Notes under the pieces: generated by a model
Database searches by the model: none
What the model saw: only the letters and a program-made list of their open reading frames with translations
Told to the model about the DNA's origin: nothing
DNA from: Ceratodon purpureus
Taxonomy: Eukaryota > Streptophyta > Bryopsida > Pseudoditrichales > Ditrichaceae
Reading direction: 5' to 3'
Assembly: GCA_014871385.1 (NCBI GenBank)
Contig: CM026431.1
Location: 3,946,604 to 4,010,603 of the forward strand
Length of the DNA: 64,000 nt
In this document: piece after piece, positions 34,358-48,180 of the stretch
Layout of the letters: every line of letters starts with the position of its first letter
Numbering within the stretch: position 1 is the first letter of the stretch
Translations under genes and position numbers: made by a program

Positions 34358-36061
34358 CGTTCACAGCCTGTATGATTCTAGGCACTGTTACTGCACTCGT
34401 CAATCAATCGTATACTAATTATGCCTATAGAAATAGCTTGACTCGGAACAAGTGCATGAAGGCATCCTATGCCTTCTCGTTGACTACCTTCTTCAAACCA
34501 TCTGCAGTGCTAGATCGAGACGGGTCCATAATATTTTGAGAAAATAGTGAAAATAATCTATGTCTTAAGAATTGCCCACTCTAAAATGAAACCATTCAAG
34601 TTTAGGATTTTATAAGATTAAAGCATACTTACGATGGTTTTCCTTTGAGGATCATTTTCTGAAATCAGTAATATCGAAGTCATAAAAAGGCATGAAGATC
34701 ACCCCTCTGTGTACCTGTTAGAGACCTGACATTTTTTTGATGTAGGTGTCATCTAGGCTGAGTTCAAATACACAATGTCATGGTGTCCAAGAATTCATTC
34801 AAGGACTTCAGGATCTGAATTGCAAAGTTCAGGGTGTTGGTATGCGAGCTAATCTATCTTATTTGATGTGGTGCTTTGGTGACTGTACATTTATAATCCT
34901 TGTGGCTGGTAGCATGTTAGATGCCACTTGCTTCAATCTTGCTGCAATTAATCATCCATTTCCACTTGAGAATTTCAAGTTGCTTCAGAGTTGGCGTATT
35001 TGGTGAGTTGCTGGTTTAAATCATTCGGGATTCTGTTGTGCTTGAGTGTTATTGGTGGTATGGAATTATGAGAAGTGCATTCAAATTTTACAAATTTCGT
35101 TCAGCTTTATCCCTTTCGTCTAGATAGATGCTGCTTGAAGTTGCTTATTTCAAACGTCAAAAGTATTGGTGAATAGAATGAGATGTTCGGAGCAGCTTCT
35201 CTTCTTGTTTTGAAATTCACTAGCAATAGGTGTTCTATAACGAACATGGTATTTAGTAGCAATTGTCTAGTTCATGGATTCTCTAAATCCAATTTGGAGC
35301 TACTTAGTTCGCTGCTCAAAAGTGAATGTTCGGCCTCAGTTCTGTGCCGAACGCCTAACATCTCTTTCTTTTTTCTTGATTCACAAGTTCTCGTATTCAC
35401 ATGCTTCTTGTCTAGATTATGAAGGGGTGACGCATTCTGTAACGAACACCATCATTGGATGCCATTCGTCCTTTCGTTATTGATAATAATTGATAGATAT
35501 GTTTGGAACTTTGGGTTTTGGGTTTTAGCTAGATTTACCTGTTCTGTACCGAACGCTGATTATTGGTCCATTGTTTGATGGATTAATTGTTTGGGTTGGA
35601 CTAAAACAAATGTGCTAACCATGTCTCAACCCTATTGCACTTTCCTCAAAGTGAGTGTTAGGGCCCTGTTCTGTACAGATCGCCTGTCATCATTCTAATT
35701 TTTGTTATGGCATGCTTCTTGAGTCCTTGTCTAGATGTTAAAGCCGCGACCCATTTTGTGACGAACAAAATCAATGGATGACATTGTTGCAGAGCATATT
35801 TACAATTTCTGTTACAGTTTTAGCATTGGATTGGATGTATATTGACTGGAATCACTTGTTCTGTACAGAATGTCCATTAAGGATCCAATTTGATCTGGAT
35901 TTGTTGATATTATTGTACTCAGTCAATGTAAATTGCTTGTCTAGCATGCGTTCTGTGACGAACTCCTTATTTTGTACAATATATTGTATACCACTGCCCA
36001 TGTTAATGACCATACATTGAACCGTGAGGGCAAGTAGTTAATAGATGATACCGTGTTCTGT

Positions 36062-36345
36062 ACCGAACACTAGTAACTTGGTGATTGATGTCTACATGGA
36101 ACTCAAGGATCAATTGTTCAAAATTAGTGGACTTATATGTGTTCGTCACCAAACGGGTGCAATTAAAGCAATTTGACGATAAAAATCTTGGTGTTTGTAC
36201 CGAACATTAGTAACTTGGTGAATGATATCTACATGGGACTCAAGGATCAATTGTTCAAAATTAGTGGACTTATATGTGTTCGTCACCAAACGGGTGCAAT
36301 CAAAGTAATTTGACGATAAAAATCTTGGTGTTTGTAGAGAACAAA
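36062..36345. repeat. Tandem duplication, period 136 bp
   Basis: Two adjacent near-identical copies start at AGTAACTTGGTGA (36072 and 36208) and share TCAAGGATCAATTGTTCAAA and GTGTTCGTCACCAAACGGG. Each copy ends with a motif copy, so the array unit itself has been duplicated. Confidence 0.85.
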
Positions 36346-36862
36346 TTTGATGGCGCAGCAAGAAGGATGAGGTGAGATGATGGATGCCTCTGCCTTGCAC
36401 GGTCAACCGAATTCAAACCATGGTAAGAGCTTTTGAGTTTAAAATTTGTATGCAGTCCTCTAATTTCTTGCCTCTACTAGCACAATTCAATTATGATATT
36501 TATCCACGTTTTGTAACAAACGACTGTCATGACTTTAACATTTACTCATTCTATACAGGTAATTGACCAACTGGACTTGGCCGTAGAAGACTACAACTGT
36601 GACAACAACTGTCCAATGACATAATGGGTAGGTTAGATATTTCAATGTTTGCATTCAAATGGCAACTTCCCATCTGTTTTGATGATTATGAACCTTATAT
36701 AAATGTGACGTATTGCAGGCTCGCAAGCTGATGATGAGCACTCCAATTATGGTGACTGTAATGAACATCAAGATATAAGTAATTTTCCTACTGGTATCCA
36801 AGGTGAACATCTACTTCAAACCTAAATGGATTCTACTCAAATTTATATGTTCTGTGACAAAC

Positions 36863-38850
36863 GCTGCATATCTGAGCATTTGGATCCACCTAAAATTTGT
36901 TACCTCCTATAGAATAAACTCTAAATGGTATCACCTGATGTGTTTATTCAGTGTCAAATGCGTAGGATGATTCAAATGAGGACTCAGGAATGGACCGGTC
37001 CCAGTTAAATGAGTAGGACAATGAACAAGACAATGGTTGCCAGAGCAATCTAGAAGTCCAAGAGTTGTAGGGAAATGTGCCTAAACCTGATGACAGAGAT
37101 GATGATGGAAATAGTGGCCCCACCCAACATGCGCACGTTGATTCCAAAGAAGAATATGAGATGATTGTGGCGCATCGCAAAACTCGTGTCAATACAAGAA
37201 GAGGCTTGAGATGTTCAAATTTGCATCTCGATACCTTCATGACAATAGATGAACATTGATTTTGATGCCCTCAAGTCTGAATTATGAGCTTATGCGGTGG
37301 CTTGAGAAACTCTTCATGTATCTTGATGGCGCAATAACAAGCTCGTCTTTTCCTATAACCTGGTTCACCTGAATTTATGAAGTAAACATTGGAATTTCAA
37401 CATTGAGTTTCCTTGGTTTTCAGCTTCGTCCATTGCACATTCAGCTGGTTAATGATATGCTTCTATGTTTGATATCACCATTCTGCAAGCCACCGTTTAA
37501 CCTTGTTATTCATCGCTCTTCTTCTCCTTGGATTCGTAGTACACATCGTCATCAAAATGATTGATACATATTCGATCCTTTGCAGGTCTTTATGCCTCAT
37601 TCAGACATTTTTATGCAAATCTGCACTTCTTGCAAAGTCCATCTCCAACGTACTCCCTTCATCTCCCAGTTGTGGCCATGGCTATTGTATTTGCTAAGCA
37701 AGAGTCACCCAAAGAAAAATTCCATGCAAGGGAACGGATTTGGTGAGGATATAATTATGTGGACAACGAAGCAGCCGAATCTAATACTAGAAGTAGAACA
37801 GTAGGCCTATTAAATCCTGAATCATCGCGAGATAGCATTATATCTTCCTAGGAAAAAAATTATAAAGTCAGTTGAATAATTCATATGCAAATGATAATAT
37901 TCTTGTGCCTTAGATCTTAGTTCTACAAATGGTTTCTCTACCTGCACACATTCATTCAAGATTCTACACGATTGAACAAACAACAAATTTAATAAACCTG
38001 GTTTTCAGCACCAAAACAGTAAAATTAAATTAGCAACCCATCACTTAGTCCAACAGCCACCAAGACTACCCTAACAACACAACATAGCTAAAACCTTAGA
38101 TTCTTCTCCACCAAACTACGAAGACAATGAATCATGCAAGGAACGACAAGTGCAGCATGGCATCTAAGGTTGACGTACCCATTACCACTACATAACACTT
38201 GGCCAAACTGTAGACTTTCCTTGCACCACCATTTGTTAGAACCCATCACCACCATTCCACTGTAGCACCCATGAAACAAGCAAAGCAATGGCAAGCCAAG
38301 GTTTGGAATAAATTTGTAGAATTTGGAATAAATTGTGTGGTGGTTTAATGTATTGACTGAAGCGGTTTCTAGCGAAACCTACAGGTGGATTACAGGAAAA
38401 CAACTACATTTCACTTTGAAAATTTGTATCTAATAATCTATGAGTACTTAAATTATAGAAAAATACGCGTTGTGTAAAAAAACTATCCTCCAATCCAAGA
38501 AAATTACTTCCCAAAAATAGAACTGCCACAAATATGCAAAAACCCTTATTTTGGTGGTTATGGGTGCTTCTACCTTATACCTTGAGCGGGATGGGCAAGT
38601 GCACTGATAGGTGCTGCAGCTGCAGCTGCACTTCAACCACGACGACCGAGTAGGAACTTCATAAGTGGATGACGATGCCCATGACGGAGGACGTTGCTAT
38701 TGTTGCTGATTGTGCTGCACCATCGCCATAACAGCTCCTGCTGCCGCCTTGATTCCACATCCCAATTGGCTTCCCTTCACTTGTAGCTTTGCTTCCTAAG
38801 AAGAACATGAACATCATAAGCTATATGACAACAGGATCTCCATCTCCATC
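36863..38850. other. Gene-free interior of the outer transposon
   Basis: Short acidic frames (for example 37077-37259, plus) lie next to splice-like sites at 36,719-36,801 and could be decayed exons, but stops interrupt them. Nothing else is supported. Confidence 0.35.
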
Positions 38851-38858
38851 TCTATGTA

Positions 38859-38880
38859 CGTGTGTGTGTGTGTGTGTGTT
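38859..38880. repeat. (TG)n microsatellite
   Basis: About 11 uninterrupted TG/GT dinucleotides in gene-free sequence. Confidence 0.95.
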
Positions 38881-39159
38881 TGTTTGAATTTCTGATTCTG
38901 TGTACATTTTTCTGTTTGTGATGTGTGGATGTGAAGGTGGTTCTGACGTTTCATGTTTTAGTGGTGATGATGTTGTTATTGACCTGTCTTATACTCGGAT
39001 GGTAATTGGCACACTGTTTGAATGGGTTTTTAATACATAGGCCACACCAAATATGTACATACAAATATCTATATGTATGTATTTATATATGTATGTATTT
39101 ATATACATATAAATACGTACATGTATGTATTTAGGTCTATATGTACATACGATCATATA

Positions 39160-39357
39160 TTCCCTCCGTCTCACAAAAAGACCATTGTTAGCTTTAAAAA
39201 TCTGTCTTGAGATAAGATCCTTGTTTCTAAATTTGGCCAACTTATTTTTAAATTTAGCCAACTTGTTTCTAAATTTGGCCATTTGTTTCTAAATTTAAAA
39301 ATATCCTTAAATCCGATATTATTAGCAAACTAAGGTCTTTTAGTGAGACGGAGGAAG
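39160..39357. mobile_element. Stowaway-like MITE, 198 bp
   Basis: Terminal repeats TTCCCTCCGTCTCAC and CTTCCTCCGTCTCAC (reverse complement of the right end) extend with AAAAGACC. TA flanks both ends (39158-39159, 39358-39359). The interior contains repeated AAATTTGGCCAACTT/AAATTTAGCCAACTT segments. It is a different family from the MITE at 26.6 kb. Confidence 0.85.
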
Positions 39358-39561
39358 TATCAAATATGAATAAATATACATCTCAAAGTATGGTATATCT
39401 CACCCTCCATGGAAAAACCAACCTGGTTAAAAATAGAAATTTGGGACCCTATCATCTAAATTATAATCTACTCGTAAAACTAAATTTCTGAATGATTTAG
39501 CAATAAAATTCAAAATTCTATTTTTAACCAGTTTGGTTTTTCTATGGAGGGTGAGATATGC

Positions 39562-39568
<7 letters not shown>

Positions 39569-39611
<43 letters not shown>
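39569..39611. repeat. (TA)n microsatellite
   Basis: About 21 uninterrupted TA repeats inside an AT-rich block that continues to about 41.7 kb. Confidence 0.95.
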
Positions 39612-39615
<4 letters not shown>

Positions 39616-40397
39616 ATACATATATATATTTATGAATAATATATATATATATATGTATTATATATATATTAAAAAAAATACATTTATATATTAAATCATT
39701 TGCATTTCATTATATATTATACTTATGATATCGAAAAATATATTTCATAATATCATTAAATTTATTTAATAACAATAATACATATGTGTAGATAAACAAA
39801 CACATATATTCAAATTTGTGCATTTATATATGATACGGTAACTTTTTAGATTTTAAAGACTTAGAAACATATATAAAATCCAATAATATAGGATTTAATA
39901 TTGTATGTAATAAATACTTGTTGTATTATCGTTGTCTTTAGAGAAAAAGGCTCTGTATAGCCTTCCAATGACAAAAACTCGGGTTGCACAAAGACAAAGA
40001 GTTCTCTTCTATATTACTACGTAATTGCATAAAAATCACTCCAAAAACGCTACCTAAAATCTCATGAGTTGAAAATTCAAATACTTTACATTGAGCCGAA
40101 AAGGCACTGATAATATTTTTGATGAACAGCCCTGCAAACAATGTAGAACATCAATGAACTTATTAATGAATATTTCTAAATTTATATATACATATATATA
40201 CATTTACATTTTTATTTATTTAGATAATTATATTTAGATTGTGTATGTACTTTTATTTGTATATACTAATATTTATATTTAAATACTAGATATACATGAT
40301 TACAAACATATTTATAATTAAATATATTAATTTATAAATTATTTAAATATAAATATCTAATTAAATCTATATATTTATATACATATGTATATGAATA

Positions 40398-40509
<112 letters not shown>

Positions 40510-40829
40510 CTCATAATATTCGTTAATTTACTACACATATTTATATAAAAAAATTTAAATCTATATATTTATATACATAAATCCTTAAAATTACGCAAAC
40601 ATTTAATATATATCTTCAAAATACATCTAAAACAATAATGCCACAAAAATTTGTAATATTCAAAAATTAAATTTTAAAAAAATTAATGAATATGGATGAG
40701 TACAATTTGTTAATGTATGATAGATATAATATTTTTATTGATGCCATAGTTTTTTATTTATGCAACTTATTTCTAATTATATATATCACATTTTGTTCTT
40801 GAGTAATGCATTCTTAAATCTAGATAGTA

Positions 40830-41006
40830 CTCCTTCTGTCTCACTAAAAAACCATTGTTTGCTAATAATAAAATATCTAAGGGTAATTCTAAATTTAGAA
40901 ACAATTTAGACAAATTTAGAAATAAGTTGCATAAATTAGAATCCACTCTCTTATTTTGAGATAGATTGTTTTACCAAACCAAGGTCTTTTAGTGAGATAG
41001 ATGGAG
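40830..41006. mobile_element. Degenerate Stowaway-like MITE, same family as 39.2 kb
   Basis: Ends CTCCTTCTGTCTCACTAAAA and, reversed, CTCCATCTATCTCACTAAAA, with interior AATTTAGAAACAA segments shared with the MITE at 39160-39357. The right TA has decayed. It is an older copy. Confidence 0.75.
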
Positions 41007-41734
41007 CATGATTTTAGGTCTTTTTTTCCATTACTCTAATTTATTATAAATGGATCATAATATTTTATTGTATTTAAATGTTCTAAATGTCAATGTTATG
41101 TTCTTCATCTATCAATTACAAAATAATATGAATATATGAGTTATATTTTATATGGTGTATATTAAATTAGCCGATAGTTTATCTATATTATAAAATTTTA
41201 AATTTGTCTTTAAATGTATCTTTTATATATTTTATTTAATATATCTTTATATAGATATGAATGTTACATATGAGTACATATTTAAATATAGACATATAGA
41301 TATATAATTTATACGCATTTATATATAGTTAAGTACATGAATGTCATATATGAAAATATATTAATATACATACATATAACATTTATATATACCCATGCAT
41401 ATGTATATATAGTTTTTAAAATATATATTTATATACATGAATATTATTATTTATACATATGCATTTGAATAAATTATTATATAATTTAATAATCACCTCG
41501 GTAATATTTGTATGTGATATTTTATTCATATCAATGTGTTATATAATTATATTACACGATACACTTTCTAAATTTATACCATTTTATATACTTAAATGCG
41601 GTGAAATTTTAAAAATGTCAAATAACAAAATGTTTGGCTATGGGAATAATTAGTCTTATAATTATTATATTCAAATACTCATCTATGTAAATTTAACTAT
41701 ATTTATCGCGGATAAATTACAGATTGTACAAGCT

Positions 41735-42475
41735 GTTCGGCAAGAACAGCTTGTGTATGGCTTAAATTATGTTGTAAATCATTTTGTCCAACATGACTGT
41801 TCGGTACAGACCATCACTTTCAGTGGTATGGCATGACCGTTTCAAAGCACCAAGAGTGACCCGTTCGGCACAGAACTGGTGAAGGTTTAGCAATACCAAG
41901 CGTTGATTATAACTATGATTGAACATAACCACAAGTTGAACATAACCACGGTAGCAACTTCAATATCTCCTATGTACTCTTTAATATCAAGGATCTGCAC
42001 CAAATTTTTGAACTTGTATTATTTAGAATTCTTGCCATATCAAGTAGTGGAAACTTAGTGCAAAAAATACCAGCCCATGAGTAGCTTTAATATACTGAAT
42101 GATACTATAATATAGTCGGCACAGAACAGGGTATTTTGATTACTCTGATCTCCCATGTTCGGTACAGACTATGCCTTCAAGTGCATTTTTATAAATTTCT
42201 CAAAGCCCCATGGAGGACCTGTTCGGCACAGAATAGGGTATTTTGAATTCTATGACGCCCCTGTTCGGTACAGACTATACCTTCAAGTGCATTTGCTTGA
42301 ATTTTTCAAAACCTTATGGAGGACCTGTTCGGCACAGAACGACGAATGTTGGGACCCACATATGGCCAATCCACGTAAGGTCAGACAGACGTTGATTATT
42401 GCAAACCTCCCATTACTTAACCGTTTGGAATTTACATTAGAGCCACGAATACCGTTCGTTACAGAATGCCACATT
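41735..42475. repeat. Array of GTTCGGTACAGAA-type motifs, reverse orientation
   Basis: About nine copies of GTTCGG(T/C)ACAGA(A/C)C occur here, for example near 41800, 41862, 42157, 42219, 42261, 42326 and 42454. This is the reverse complement of the motif at 32.4-36.9 kb. Alternating copies lie in repeats of about 100 bp (CCTTCAAGTGCATTT, CATGGAGGACC). With the CACTA removed, this array sits nearer the right end of the outer element than the left one does, mirroring it. Confidence 0.7.
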
Positions 42476-43469
42476 CCTCTACAATTCTTTTCTAAATATC
42501 TACTTGATCAACATTTAAGTTATTGTCAAGCAATATGTCTAGCAAACTCATTATGTTTAACACTGTACTTTGAAGAGTCTAATTGGTAGGACATGAAGTG
42601 CACTTTTCTAGGTAGGTACTTCCGAAGTTGTGATCTGCTGAATATGATCCAAATCCTAATGATATTTGTAAAGCTAATTAATCCTTGTTATATTGTCTAC
42701 TAATCCAAAATTTGAATTTACTATGTGCAACACAAGTTCACAAATAATAGCTGAAGGCCAAACAGAATCCAACACTAGGTGAAACAAAATTATACTAAAT
42801 GATCTGACTTAGACATAATCCAACATTTGGAGCGAAGCAAAATTATACTCCATGATCTGACGTATTTTTCACCTGCAGACACAATTGAACACTTTGTTAC
42901 ATAAGTGAATCTAATTTCTCATTGATTCATTGGCCGTGTTCAATTGCAATCGTAATATCTATACACTGTTGCATTTCTTTGAGTCCCTTATATCATATGT
43001 GATCTTCAGAACCTTTGATCTGCTCCAAAATCTTGAATTACTTTGGTAATTCTCAATTCAGGCCACATACACTCGTAGATTCAAATGACGGACATTAACA
43101 ATTAAACCAACATGCACAAGAGAAGCTTATATGTTATAAAATAATATGATAACATAGTCGTAGATACAATTTATTTCAACTACTGGTTAGTGTGAAATTG
43201 CACTTACTAATTCTAAACTTCGTGACAGTCTTAGATTTTGAGTTTGGAACAACTTAACTTGCGAAATTGAAAAATATTTTACCATGTCGTGTTGCATTTT
43301 AATATCTGAGTTGGTTTCAAGAATGGCTATCCTACTAAACAGACTCAATCTCAATCAGATGAATTTTTATATATACTCATCAGTAATTGGGATCCGGCTC
43401 ATCTAGTTTATTTTTTACTTATTCTTTCTTTTGGAAAAATTTACGCCTCCAATATCTGAGCTGAGATGC

Positions 43470-43499
43470 TTGCCACTATAAGAATCCCGCGTTTTAGGT
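43470..43499. repeat. CACTA left flank TTGC and terminal inverted repeat
   Basis: TTGC duplication at 43470-43473 followed by the 26-bp terminal repeat starting CACTATAAG. Confidence 0.9.
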
Positions 43500-45174
43500 A
43501 ACATCTCGAATGATGTCTAAAAAAACTAGCGAACGTCATATAGGATGTTGTGCAGACATGGGAACATCTAAGACGTGGGAAAAACAAATGAAGACATCCA
43601 AAAAAACATGCAGACATCCCCGTAGCACGCGCGTCTCCGGGTGATTTTGGGGGCCAGGAACGTGGACGCCACGTCATGACACATCAGCAAAGGAATTTTC
43701 CGGGCAGTGCCACATGGGCGGAGGATGTCACCGCTGCCATGGTGACGTGGCGGACGTCGTGGACCCGCCATTTTCTGACGTGGCGGCGCGAAAATCTGAC
43801 GTGTCATCCGCGAATCAGTGACGTGGCATGCCACGTAAGCACAGTTTTTGGAGGTTTTTGAACCGGAGTTGCGTTACGAAAGACGTCACCTGGGACATCA
43901 CTGTGGTTTATGAGACGTCTATGTGGTGACAGTGTGATGTCCACGCTTATGTCTTTGTGGGCGTGAACAGTGTCCAGAGTTTGTTTCAGTGGACATCCCC
44001 ATGCCCAAAATATTTGCCAGGCTTGACATGGCCATGTCAACTTGTATGTCGTTGCAACCATCTGGGATGACAAGTCTTTGTCTCTGTGTTTAGAGTAGGT
44101 GTTATTATGGACGTCAGAGCTCATGTTTGTGTGGACATATGCGTGACTGTATTGACATCCTATCATGCATGGTTTTGCTTGATGTGATGTTCAGGCGGAT
44201 GTTTCGAAGGACATGTGACATGTTATAGAAGACATTGCCAGGTTGTAGCATTCACATAGATTCTCGGGGCGAACGTGTTATATTAGATATCTCATTGTCA
44301 TGGAGAACGTCTTCGCAAACATTACGGGGAACGTATCCTCGCTATGGAAGACATCGAAGTTTAACATTGAGACGTGCTATAAAACATCGAAACGTCGTTG
44401 ATCACCTGTTCTAGAAGATGTCCGTCTATTCATCGAGACGTCGTAGGTGGTGAGTCCATCAAAACGTTAGCAGGTCCAGATGACAACGAATTCCACCAGC
44501 CATCGTAACAAATGTTCATGGGTTAGAGTCCTGGTATTCATGCAGGAAATCACAATGTACAATTGAAGGAGCAGATTAGAGTCTAGGAATGCAAAATAAT
44601 CATGTTGAAACCTGGCTCCATTTGCCCAAAGTATACATTGAATAATTTCATTGAAACCATATAGTCATGCACTATAGTCACAGACATAGATCGAAATAAT
44701 CTGTAGTAGATGAAGGGATCTGCCTTGCAATGGTGAAAGAGGTAACAAGCCATTGTGTCCGACATTACAGGTACTATGATCACGCAATGTTCTTCAAGCC
44801 TGCACGTATCAAACAAAGTAGAAATGCATTGAGTTAGAGAGGGAACAGCAATGAAAGAAAAATGCATTATCTTCAATCAGTTGCTTAATCTACGTATACA
44901 TGGTACAGTAATGACTGGGGTAATGTAGAACTCAAGGTACGCTCATAAAGATGGCATCTGCCCGGTGATCTCATGACGCACTTTGATGGGTATTGTCTCG
45001 TACAACGTCTCTGCAGACGTCATGACTATCATCACAGACGTTGTCAAAAACGTTCATGCACTACAGTAGACGTCTGCGGAGACGTCTTACGAGACATGAA
45101 ACTTGAAGAATTGCAAAAAATCTATCCATCTCTGGAGCACTGGCTAAGCGATTTTGGTTTTTATAGTCTACGAA

Positions 45175-45600
45175 TTACGTACCCTGCTTTGAGGTAGTCC
45201 AAGCATTTATTTCTTCCTGGCTGCCTCCGCCCTTGTCGAGGCGCCAACCTGTACACATGCAATCCCAGTGTGTTCGGTTCAGGGTGAAAGTCCGACCATG
45301 GCTACGTATAGGACCATCAATCACGTGGGAGGACATTTTGCGTACCTTCTCAACCGGTAATCTAGCCTTAGTCATGCCGATATTCTTCGATGAATCGGGC
45401 TTGGCCGAGTTAGAAGGAGGCGTTGCCTTTGGCGGCTTAGACAAACCAGCTGGCTTAGGTGTCTTCGGATGTGATTTTGTGACTGAGGTGGTCTTCAGAC
45501 TTCGGCGAATAGCGCCATGAGTGCAAGGTGTTCCCAATGCTCCAGGCCCCAAAGGTGTTCCCAAGGGATCCTGCAATTGCAATTCATCATTGCTGAACAC
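45175..45600 (-). CDS. Possible extra exon or small ORF in the CACTA left arm
   Basis: A 141-codon minus-strand frame, Pro/Lys/Ser rich (LSKPPKATPP), begins near an acceptor-like TTGCAATTGCAG and ends at a stop. It could be a downstream exon of the second CACTA gene or a separate small gene. The stop of the main second gene at 46223 argues against simple continuation. No family recognised. Confidence 0.2.
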   Translation of the reverse strand: MFSNDELQLQDPLGTPLGPGALGTPCTHGAIRRSLKTTSVTKSHPKTPKPAGLSKPPKATPPSNSAKPDSSKNIGMTKARLPVEKVRKMSSHVIDGPIRSHGRTFTLNRTHWDCMCTGWRLDKGGGSQEEINAWTTSKQGT

Positions 45601-45741
45601 ATTTGGGACTACATCGACAGCTCATACCTAGACTATTGCAAACAGTGGAGAGGGGAGTGAAATGAAGGGGGCTCTCAATATGTAATAGGAATATGAAGAC
45701 TCAATGACAGTCCTTTGACAACCAATGGGGTGGGGGGGGGG

Positions 45742-46216
45742 GAGAGAGAGAGAGAGAGAATTGAAGGGTGTCCGAAACAGATTGAACTACAAAATGTGAC
45801 CTCAGTTTCAGGGGGGGGAGTGACAGTGGATGTGGACGCTGCCTCAAACATAGCAGTGTTCTAGGATGTAATTCAAGATGTCTCTAGAAATGCAGAAATG
45901 TCTAGTACAACGTCTATGCGTTTCCTATATGTGATTGCAAACGGTATAGGGACGGTGGCTAGCGTGAGTCCTAGCAGATTGAAGGGGAGAGAGAGAGAGA
46001 ATTGAAGGGTGTCCGAAACAGATTGAACTACATAATGTGACCTCAGTTTCAGGGGGGGAGTGACAGTGGATGTGGACGCTGCCTCAAACATAGCAGTGTT
46101 CTAGGATGTAATTCAAGATGTCTCTAGAAATGCAGAAATGTCTAGTACAACGTCTATGCGTTTCCTACATGTGATTGCAAACGGTATAGGGACGGTGGCT
46201 AGCGTGAGTCCTAGCA
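45742..46216. repeat. Tandem duplication, period about 240 bp
   Basis: Two nearly identical copies, from ATTGAAGGGTGTCCGAAAC (45760 and 46001) to GCGTGAGTCCTAGCA, differ at only a few positions. Each begins with a (GA)n run. Few differences suggest a recent duplication. It lies just past the stop of the second CACTA gene. Confidence 0.9.
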
Positions 46217-46222
46217 ATTAGC

Positions 46223-48149
46223 CTAAGCTGCCTTTACCTGCCCGCTGTGGTCCGCTTGATCTGATTGCGCAGCAGGCAGTGGGGCATCGAGGAGGGCATA
46301 CACGTCGTCTTCTTGGACGTCCTCAACAGTAGCCGCAACGGGAGATTTCTCTGGAGCTCCGGTTCCCTCCTTTGAGCCCTCTTCTTCGGGGTGCTCCACG
46401 GATTGTCCCGCTACGACGTCCTCCGTGGTGCCAATGTCGGGATCATCTTGGCCGCTGCGGTTGGTGACGCCTGAGGCATCGGGGGTTGGTGACGTCTCCT
46501 TGTTCAGGTTAGTGTCAGCCACATCTACGGAACTGATTTGCACAGACACAGGTGGAGGAAGTTGCGAGGGTTCTACAGATGGGGGGGCTAAAGCCGCGAC
46601 GTTAGAAGTCTTTGTAGTGAGCAGCTCTCGGATCATGGCCTCGAGTTTCTTGTGGGATTCGTCCATCTTCGACTCTAGGCGCGTGTTGCATGCCTCTAGC
46701 CGTGCCTCAAGGTCATCCATCCTTGAGCCCAGCTCGTCCGTGTCGGTGTCATGATCTCCCTGAGCACTCTCCTGCAGCCGCTGGTACTGCTCCTCCACCT
46801 CTTCATTGATTTCAGTCTCGTATGGCTCTCGTTGCAGACGGATACTCTGCCATGGTTAAGCACAGTTAACACTATGAAAATTAAAAAAAAAAAAAGGAAA
46901 AAAAAAAAAACAAAACTACCGCAGCCAAGAGGCAGGAGACAATCAACATGACAAAAGTAAAACAATGCGAGAGACAAGGAGAGTCGAGACGTCTAAAGAG
47001 ACGTCCATCAAAACGATAGAAGATGTCCATCAAAACTATAGAAGACGTCATCGAAAAGGTAGTGACATAGAAGAGTAGAGAAGAGGAGGGAGGAGAGATA
47101 AGGAGAGAAGGAGAGATTGAGGGAACGTAAAGTGAGGGGGCGGGGGTGGGGGGAGGGGGACGATGGGAGGAGAAAATAAAAAAGAGAAATAATAATAAAT
47201 AAAAACAATAAAGCAACAGCAATGAACATGAACAGTGGAGAAGGGGAAGAGAGGGAAGGGGAGAGAAAAGGAGAGAAGGATAGATGGGGGAGACAAGGGT
47301 AAATGTGAGGGGGTGCAAGGTGACGGAAGAAGAAAATCAGCAAAAAAGAAAAGAAAAAAAAAAAAACAACCGAGAAGAGCAAGGACAGTGGAGAAGGGGA
47401 AGAGACGGGAGGGGGAGAAAAGAAGAGAAGGGTAGTGTGAGGGGGTGCGAGGGGGGTGAAGGAAGGAGAAAATCAACAAAGAAGCAAAAAGAAAAAAAAA
47501 TAAAAGCACAAAACACAAAACAAAAAAACCGAGAAGAGCAAGGACAGTGGAGAGGGGGAACGGAGAAGAGGGGGGAGAGATGCGGAGAGAATGGTGAGTG
47601 TGAGGGGGTGTGAGGGAAGGAGAAAATCCGCAAAGAAGCAAAAAGAAAAAAAAATAAAAAAAATAAAAACACAAAACACAAAACACAAAAACCGAGAAGA
47701 GCAAGGACAGTGGAGAGGGGGAAGGGAGAAGAGGGGGGGAGAGAAAAGGAGAGAATGGTGAGTGTGAGGGGGTGCGAGGGAAGGAGAAAATCAGCAAAGA
47801 AGCAAAAAGAAAAAAAAATAAAAAAAATAAAAGCACAAAACACAAAACAAAAAAACCGAGAAGAGCAAGGACAGTGGAGAGGGGGAAGGGAGAAGAGGGG
47901 GGAGAGATGCGGAGAGAATGGTGAGTGTGAGGGGGTGCGAGGGAAGGAGAAAATCAGCAAAGAAGCAAAAAGAAAAAAAAATAAAAAAAATAAAAACACA
48001 AAACACAAAACACAAAAACCGAGAAGAGCAAGGACAGTGGAGATTCGTTAAGGGGAAGAGACGGGAGTGGGAGAGAAAAGGAGAGATGGGAGAGAGAAGG
48101 GGAAGTGTGAGGGGGTACGAGGGGGGAGGGGGTTGGTGAGGGAAGGAAG

Positions 48150-48180
<31 letters not shown>

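Larger units (their letters stand above)
32355..36862. repeat. Array of TTCTGTACCGAAC-type motifs, forward orientation
   Basis: About 18 copies of a 13-14 bp motif, consensus GTTCTGT(A/G)(C/A)(C/A)GAAC, occur here. Examples: 32355-32368, 32426-32439, 32511-32524, 32551, 35232, 35430, 35540, 35949 and 36054. Some are perfect palindromes (GTTCTGTACAGAAC); others read CTGTAACGAAC. Copies are clustered at 32.35-32.6 kb and 35.2-36.9 kb. Such arrays resemble transposase-binding subterminal repeats of DNA transposons. Confidence 0.7.

Noticed and set aside
42155-42589. 144-codon plus-strand ORF in the reverse motif array
   Set aside because: It reads through repeated motif units, which explains the repeated peptides; no domain recognised.
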